Positions 60,275-64,000 of a stretch of 64,000 nucleotides of DNA are shown piece by piece. Under the pieces are notes generated by a model. It did not search any database and had not been told where the DNA came from. It saw nothing but the letters and a program-made list of their open reading frames with translations. The first letter of the stretch is position 1. Every line of letters begins with the position of its first letter. Source of the DNA: Paraburkholderia fungorum (GTDB lineage Bacteria > Pseudomonadota > Gammaproteobacteria > Burkholderiales > Burkholderiaceae). The translations under genes were made by a program, and so were the position numbers. The stretch is from positions 1,922,001 to 1,986,000 of the forward strand of contig NZ_FNKP01000002.1 of the NCBI RefSeq assembly GCF_900099835.1. The letters are read 5' to 3'.

Positions 60275-62761
60275 TCACCATTGATAAGTCGCGTGACCGA
60301 TCACGGTGCGACGCAATCCATAGAAACACTGCGTGGCGCTCGCACACGCAGCGACGTATTCGCGATCGAACAGATTCGACGCAGTGACCGAGAAGCGCCA
60401 GTTGCGCCAGTCGTAATGCGCACCGAGATCGACCAGCGTGTACGAACTGACCTTGAACGAGTTATCCGCCGCGCCATACGTATTGCCGATATAGCGAACC
60501 CCGCCGCCAAACCCAAGACCGCTCAGCGGCCCTGCATGCAGCGTGTAATCGAGCCACGCGGACGCCATCTGGCGCGGCACGGCGGCCGGCGTATGACCGA
60601 GCGACGAATCGGTGGCCGACGCGACATACGCGCTCGTGTACGTATAGGCGAGGATTGCGTTCAGCGAGTGAGTCAACGCAAGATGCGCCTCCACTTCTAC
60701 GCCGCGGCTATTGACCTGCCCTGTCTGCACACGATAATTGCTGTTGTTCGGATCGATGGTCGACACATTGCGCTGACGCAGATCGAACAGCGATACCGTC
60801 GTGAAACTCGCACTGCCCGGCCGCTGATATTTGACGCCCACCTCGTATTGCTCGCCGGTGGTCGGCTTGAGCGGTGCGCCGTCCGATGTCGTGCCCGATG
60901 TAGTCGGCTGGAACGAACGCGAATAGCTGAAATACGGCGTAACTCCGCTGTCGAACGAATAGAGCACGCCGCCGCGCCACGTGAACGCGCGATCGTATTG
61001 ATGCGTGCTGGTCGACTTGATCAGCTCGTTCGAATCCGTCGACGCCCAGTCCTCACGACCGCCGATCACGAACGACCATTTGCCGAAGCGCACCTGGTCC
61101 TGCGCGTACAGACCGAGTTGATCGGTGCGCTGGCGCGTGTAGCTTGCCGTCGTCGGGTCCGCAATGGCGATGCTGTAATCGGGGTTCAGAATGTCGAGCG
61201 CCGCCGCCTTGCCGGATGCGAGCGTGCGATCCGCCATCGTCATCTGATAGTCAAGACCGAACAACACGGTGTGTTCCAGCGCGCCGGTTTTGAAATGCGC
61301 TTCGGCCTGGTTGTCTACGGAAATGCTGTCGACGTGTTCATACGATCCACTGGTCAGGCGATTCAGATAGCGCTGGGTTGAGTCGGTGTAGCCGCTCGAA
61401 TAGACGGTTTTATAGTTCGACCACATGTGCATGTAACGCGCGTTCTGCCGCACGGTCCACACGTCGTTGAAGCGATGTTCGAACTGATAGCCGACTGACG
61501 CCTGCATCCGCTTATAGGTGTCGTAGTCGGGATCGCCATCGTTGAAACCCGTGCCGAGCTGACCGTTCGGATTCGCCGACACCGTGCCATAACGCGGCAG
61601 AAAACCGTAATAGCCATTTTCCGGATCGTACTGATAGCTCGCGAGCAGAGTCAGCGACGTGTCCGCGTCGGGCTTGATCGTGACCGATGGCGCGAAGTAG
61701 ATGCGGCGCTCTTTCGTGCCGGACACCTGCGTGTCCGCATCGCGCGCGAGGCCGACGAAGCGGTACAGCACCTTGCCGTCGTCGAGCTGGCCGCCCAGAT
61801 CGAATGCGCCTTGCCAGAGATTGTGCGTGCCCGCCGCCACGTCGATTTCGTTGACGTGATTCGCTTCCGGCATCTTGCTTTCCATCACGATCACGCCGCC
61901 CGGACTTGCCTGACCGTACAGAATGGAACTCGGTCCGCGCAGCACTTCGATGCGTTGCAAACCGTACTGATCGATTTGCGGAACCGCATACGAAAGGCCG
62001 CGCCCGAGCTTCAGTCCATCGAGAAAATTCACGTAACTCGCGCTGCCGCCAAAGCCGCCGAAACCGCGCAACATCACGCTGTCGTAGCGCTCGCCGACAC
62101 CGCGCGCCTCGGCCACCACGCCGGGCGTATAGCGCAACGCCTGCGCGACGCTTTGCACGCCCTGCGCGTCCATCTGCGCGCGATCGATCACCGTGACCGA
62201 CTGCGGCGTGTCCTTGAGAGCGGTCGCGGTCTTGGTGCTCGCGCGGCTCACGACCGGTTCATCGGCGGAGACCGCGGACGAACTCACCACGACCGGCGGC
62301 AACGTCTTTCCCTCGGGGCTTACCTCGCCGGATGCTGGGACGTCCTGCGCTTTCACGCTCAGCACGATGCCGCCGTGCGCGCCTTGCTGGGCGACGAGAC
62401 CGGTGCCCGCGAGCAGCGCATCGAGCGCGTTCGCACTCGACATGCTCCCTTTCACGCCGGGGGACTGCCGTCCCACCGTGAGATCGGCGGCATAGGCGAT
62501 CTGCACGCCGCTCACGTCCGCGAATGCATTGAGTGCGCTATTCAGCGAGCCCGGTGCAATACGAAACTCGTGCAATGCCGCGGCGGACGACGATGACGAA
62601 CCGGCGCTGCCGGTTGCACTGGATTGCGCATGCGCCAACGGCGCCATCATTAACGTGGCAAGCACGGCGCGATAGATCAGGCGATGACGCAGGCGGTTGG
62701 CGGTGCGGCCGTGCGTGTACGAACGCAGTCCGCGTGATGACTGTGAATCCAGCTTCGACAA
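60275..62761 (-). CDS. TonB-dependent siderophore receptor with STN signalling domain
   Basis: An 828-residue protein starting with TTG at 62761. The upstream GGGGAA is well placed and the reading frame has a stop before it, so TTG is the only supported start. A signal peptide (cleavage near LAHA-QS) is followed by an STN domain (FRIAPGSLNSALNAFADVSG, residues about 66-85) of the kind that talks to FecR. The plug has SVTVIDRAQMDAQGVQSVAQ and RIEVLRGPSSILYGQASPGG. The barrel ends with GLRRTVIGHATYQW, including the terminal Trp. It belongs to the FhuE/FoxA/FecA-like group. The gene lies 78 bp after fecR on the same strand. Confidence 0.93.
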   Translation of the reverse strand: MSKLDSQSSRGLRSYTHGRTANRLRHRLIYRAVLATLMMAPLAHAQSSATGSAGSSSSSAAALHEFRIAPGSLNSALNAFADVSGVQIAYAADLTVGRQSPGVKGSMSSANALDALLAGTGLVAQQGAHGGIVLSVKAQDVPASGEVSPEGKTLPPVVVSSSAVSADEPVVSRASTKTATALKDTPQSVTVIDRAQMDAQGVQSVAQALRYTPGVVAEARGVGERYDSVMLRGFGGFGGSASYVNFLDGLKLGRGLSYAVPQIDQYGLQRIEVLRGPSSILYGQASPGGVIVMESKMPEANHVNEIDVAAGTHNLWQGAFDLGGQLDDGKVLYRFVGLARDADTQVSGTKERRIYFAPSVTIKPDADTSLTLLASYQYDPENGYYGFLPRYGTVSANPNGQLGTGFNDGDPDYDTYKRMQASVGYQFEHRFNDVWTVRQNARYMHMWSNYKTVYSSGYTDSTQRYLNRLTSGSYEHVDSISVDNQAEAHFKTGALEHTVLFGLDYQMTMADRTLASGKAAALDILNPDYSIAIADPTTASYTRQRTDQLGLYAQDQVRFGKWSFVIGGREDWASTDSNELIKSTSTHQYDRAFTWRGGVLYSFDSGVTPYFSYSRSFQPTTSGTTSDGAPLKPTTGEQYEVGVKYQRPGSASFTTVSLFDLRQRNVSTIDPNNSNYRVQTGQVNSRGVEVEAHLALTHSLNAILAYTYTSAYVASATDSSLGHTPAAVPRQMASAWLDYTLHAGPLSGLGFGGGVRYIGNTYGAADNSFKVSSYTLVDLGAHYDWRNWRFSVTASNLFDREYVAACASATQCFYGLRRTVIGHATYQW

Positions 62762-62839
62762 GATGATTTCCCCGTGTAATTGAAGACCTTATGTCTGCTA
62801 GACGCAGCAGCCTTCAAAAACAGGAGGTCGTTTTTAGAA

Positions 62840-63931
62840 TTATTTTCTGGCGAGGACGATCAGCCGGTCGGCAACTGTCAGACGGTCGAGTCCGAACGCA
62901 TCGCACAACGTATTGAGCGCGGCCGCAGGATCGTTGAGATTGAAATTGCCCGACACGCGCAGCGCTGCCGCCGGACCACGCACATAAAGAAAGTGCTGCG
63001 GATAGTAGCGATTCAACGATTGCAACACGTCGCGCAGCGGCACGTCGTCGAAACGCAGACGCCCTTTCTGCCATGCGGTGAGCGCGGCGATATCGGCCTG
63101 CTGCATGGGTGCAGGCGCGGCACTTCCACGATATTGCGCGGCCTCGCCGGGGCGAAGTACTTCCCTGCCGCCCGCCGTTGCGACCTCGACGCGGCCCTCC
63201 GTCACGACCACGTCGACAACCGGCGCTTGCGTATCGCGGCCTTCGTCGAGCCGGTCTACCTGGAAGACTGTGCCGATATCGCGCGTCGTGCCGTCGCGCG
63301 CAACAACGAGGAACGGTCGCGCTTCATCGTGTGCAACGTGGAAGGCCGCGCGGCCTTTGCGCAAGACGATCCGGCGCTCACCAGCGGTGTACTTCACATC
63401 GATTGCGCTTTGCGCGTCGAGCTTCACCGTGCTGCCGTCATCTAGCGCAATCGTGCGTTGCTCGCCCGTCGCCGTCGACCAGTCCGGCTGACGCACGACG
63501 CTCACTGTCGCGACGGCAAGGGCCGCCACGCCGACCGAAGCGATCACGGGCATACGCAGACCAGATAGCCACGCTCGAGGCCGCCAGCGGGCCGGATTGC
63601 GATTGTGTCGCCGCTGACGGGACGGCGTGCTCGCGTGAGCTTCGAACGATGATGGCTTCGTGCGCGCATTTTCTTCGTGCACAGCCACCGTTTTCGTGAC
63701 TTGCGCGCCCGCGGCCTGCCACGCTGCCGATGCCGCATCGAACGCCCGGCGATGCGCTTCCGAGCGTGCAAGCCAGCGAACCAGGCGACTGTCGTCGCGA
63801 TTCACGCGGCCGGAATCGAGCCTGACCGTCCACACGGCGGCCTCCGCTTTCAGACGCTGCGGTCCCTTGCCGGGCATGCCCACCGGCGACGATGCGTCGC
63901 GTGAATCAGGCGTCATGGAGCGAGGCGTCAT
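62840..63931 (-). CDS. FecR-type transmembrane sigma-factor regulator
   Basis: A 363-residue protein from ATG 63931 (MTPRSMTPD). A TTG-started frame up to 63997 also exists and probably overlaps the preceding gene. The N-terminal cytoplasmic part has the DUF4880-type VWTVRLDSGRVNRDDSRLVR and AHRRAFDAASAAWQAAG. A membrane helix (MPVIASVGVAALAVATVSVV) follows. The periplasmic FecR domain contains GEQRTIALDDGSTVKLDAQS and DIGTVFQVDRL, and the C-terminal end is STN-like (SLNRYYPQHFLYVRGPAAAL). It should relay receptor occupancy to an ECF sigma factor, which would be encoded immediately beyond the right edge. Confidence 0.9.
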   Translation of the reverse strand: MTPRSMTPDSRDASSPVGMPGKGPQRLKAEAAVWTVRLDSGRVNRDDSRLVRWLARSEAHRRAFDAASAAWQAAGAQVTKTVAVHEENARTKPSSFEAHASTPSRQRRHNRNPARWRPRAWLSGLRMPVIASVGVAALAVATVSVVRQPDWSTATGEQRTIALDDGSTVKLDAQSAIDVKYTAGERRIVLRKGRAAFHVAHDEARPFLVVARDGTTRDIGTVFQVDRLDEGRDTQAPVVDVVVTEGRVEVATAGGREVLRPGEAAQYRGSAAPAPMQQADIAALTAWQKGRLRFDDVPLRDVLQSLNRYYPQHFLYVRGPAAALRVSGNFNLNDPAAALNTLCDAFGLDRLTVADRLIVLARK

Positions 63932-64000
63932 CGTGGCGTGCCGGTAGAGCGGATTGCAGAGATGCCGGTATTCTAGCGGCGCCGTGCGACGAATCAACCA

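Overview
The window is a high-GC chromosomal segment of the kind found in Burkholderiaceae, most likely Paraburkholderia or Caballeronia. That placement is inference. It rests on codon usage and on clusters typical of the family: a DUF3141 protein followed by phosphate acyltransferase, acetate kinase and FabI; an MdtABC-type efflux operon with a NodT-type outer-membrane lipoprotein; and many LysR, AraC and GntR regulators. No rRNA, tRNA, CRISPR array, phage or insertion sequence was found. The right edge cuts into an iron-signalling cluster and the left edge truncates an aconitase-superfamily gene.

Layout. 1-2.5 kb: domain-swapped aconitase-family enzyme and a LysR regulator. 2.7-6 kb: secreted GH3 beta-glucosidase, an AT-rich spacer with a LacI-type palindrome, and a GNAT acetyltransferase. 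6-11.1 kb: membrane-anchored TAXI-type binding protein, a small unknown protein, a flavin monooxygenase with an NTF2-like N-terminus, and an AcoR-like regulator lacking its ATPase domain. 11.2-19.8 kb: AraC regulator divergent from a small unknown gene and a quinone-oxidoreductase-like gene, two lipoproteins (one a large alpha/beta hydrolase) divergent from a GntR regulator, an amino-acid permease and a DUF1697 protein. 20.6-29.95 kb: four-gene RND efflux operon. 30.5-34.4 kb: MHYT membrane sensor with an unusual leader, a putative 2OG-Fe(II) oxygenase, and a GlxA-type regulator divergent from isonitrile hydratase. 34.5-38.8 kb: Q/P/Y-rich exported protein divergent from a ParA/MinD-type ATPase, a Rieske oxygenase and a thioesterase. 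39.1-44.8 kb: DUF3141-pta-ackA-fabI-RRM-like operon. 44.8-49.7 kb: aldehyde dehydrogenase with divergent LysR, azlCD, and an SGNH lipoprotein. 49.7-58.8 kb: a five-gene exopolysaccharide locus. 59.3-64 kb: esterase, TonB-dependent receptor and FecR.

The most interesting block is 49.7-58.8 kb. All five genes are on the minus strand and most are translationally coupled: UDP-GlcNAc 2-epimerase (WecB, known as NfrC in E. coli), a BcsB-like periplasmic subunit, an NfrB-type glycosyltransferase carrying two tandem MshEN-like motif pairs (candidate c-di-GMP sites), an NfrA-type TPR and outer-membrane protein, and a periplasmic DUF4434-like protein. This looks like a self-contained version of the phage-N4 glycan receptor (NGR) secretion system with a cellulose-synthase-like periplasmic subunit added. 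The epimerase would supply UDP-ManNAc, NfrB would polymerise and translocate, the BcsB-like protein would guide the chain, and NfrA would export it.

Other points of note: an MHYT gene with no visible Shine-Dalgarno sequence, preceded by a leader with mutually exclusive hairpins and a 10-codon ORF; a regulator and an enzyme (GlxA-type and InhA) that share the same PfpI fold and conserved Cys; an MdtC homologue with a Ser/Thr/Asn-rich insertion of about 65 residues and a TTG start overlapping the mdtB stop; and a 9-bp in-frame tandem repeat inside the siderophore-type esterase. All functional calls come from reading the sequence. No database searches were run.
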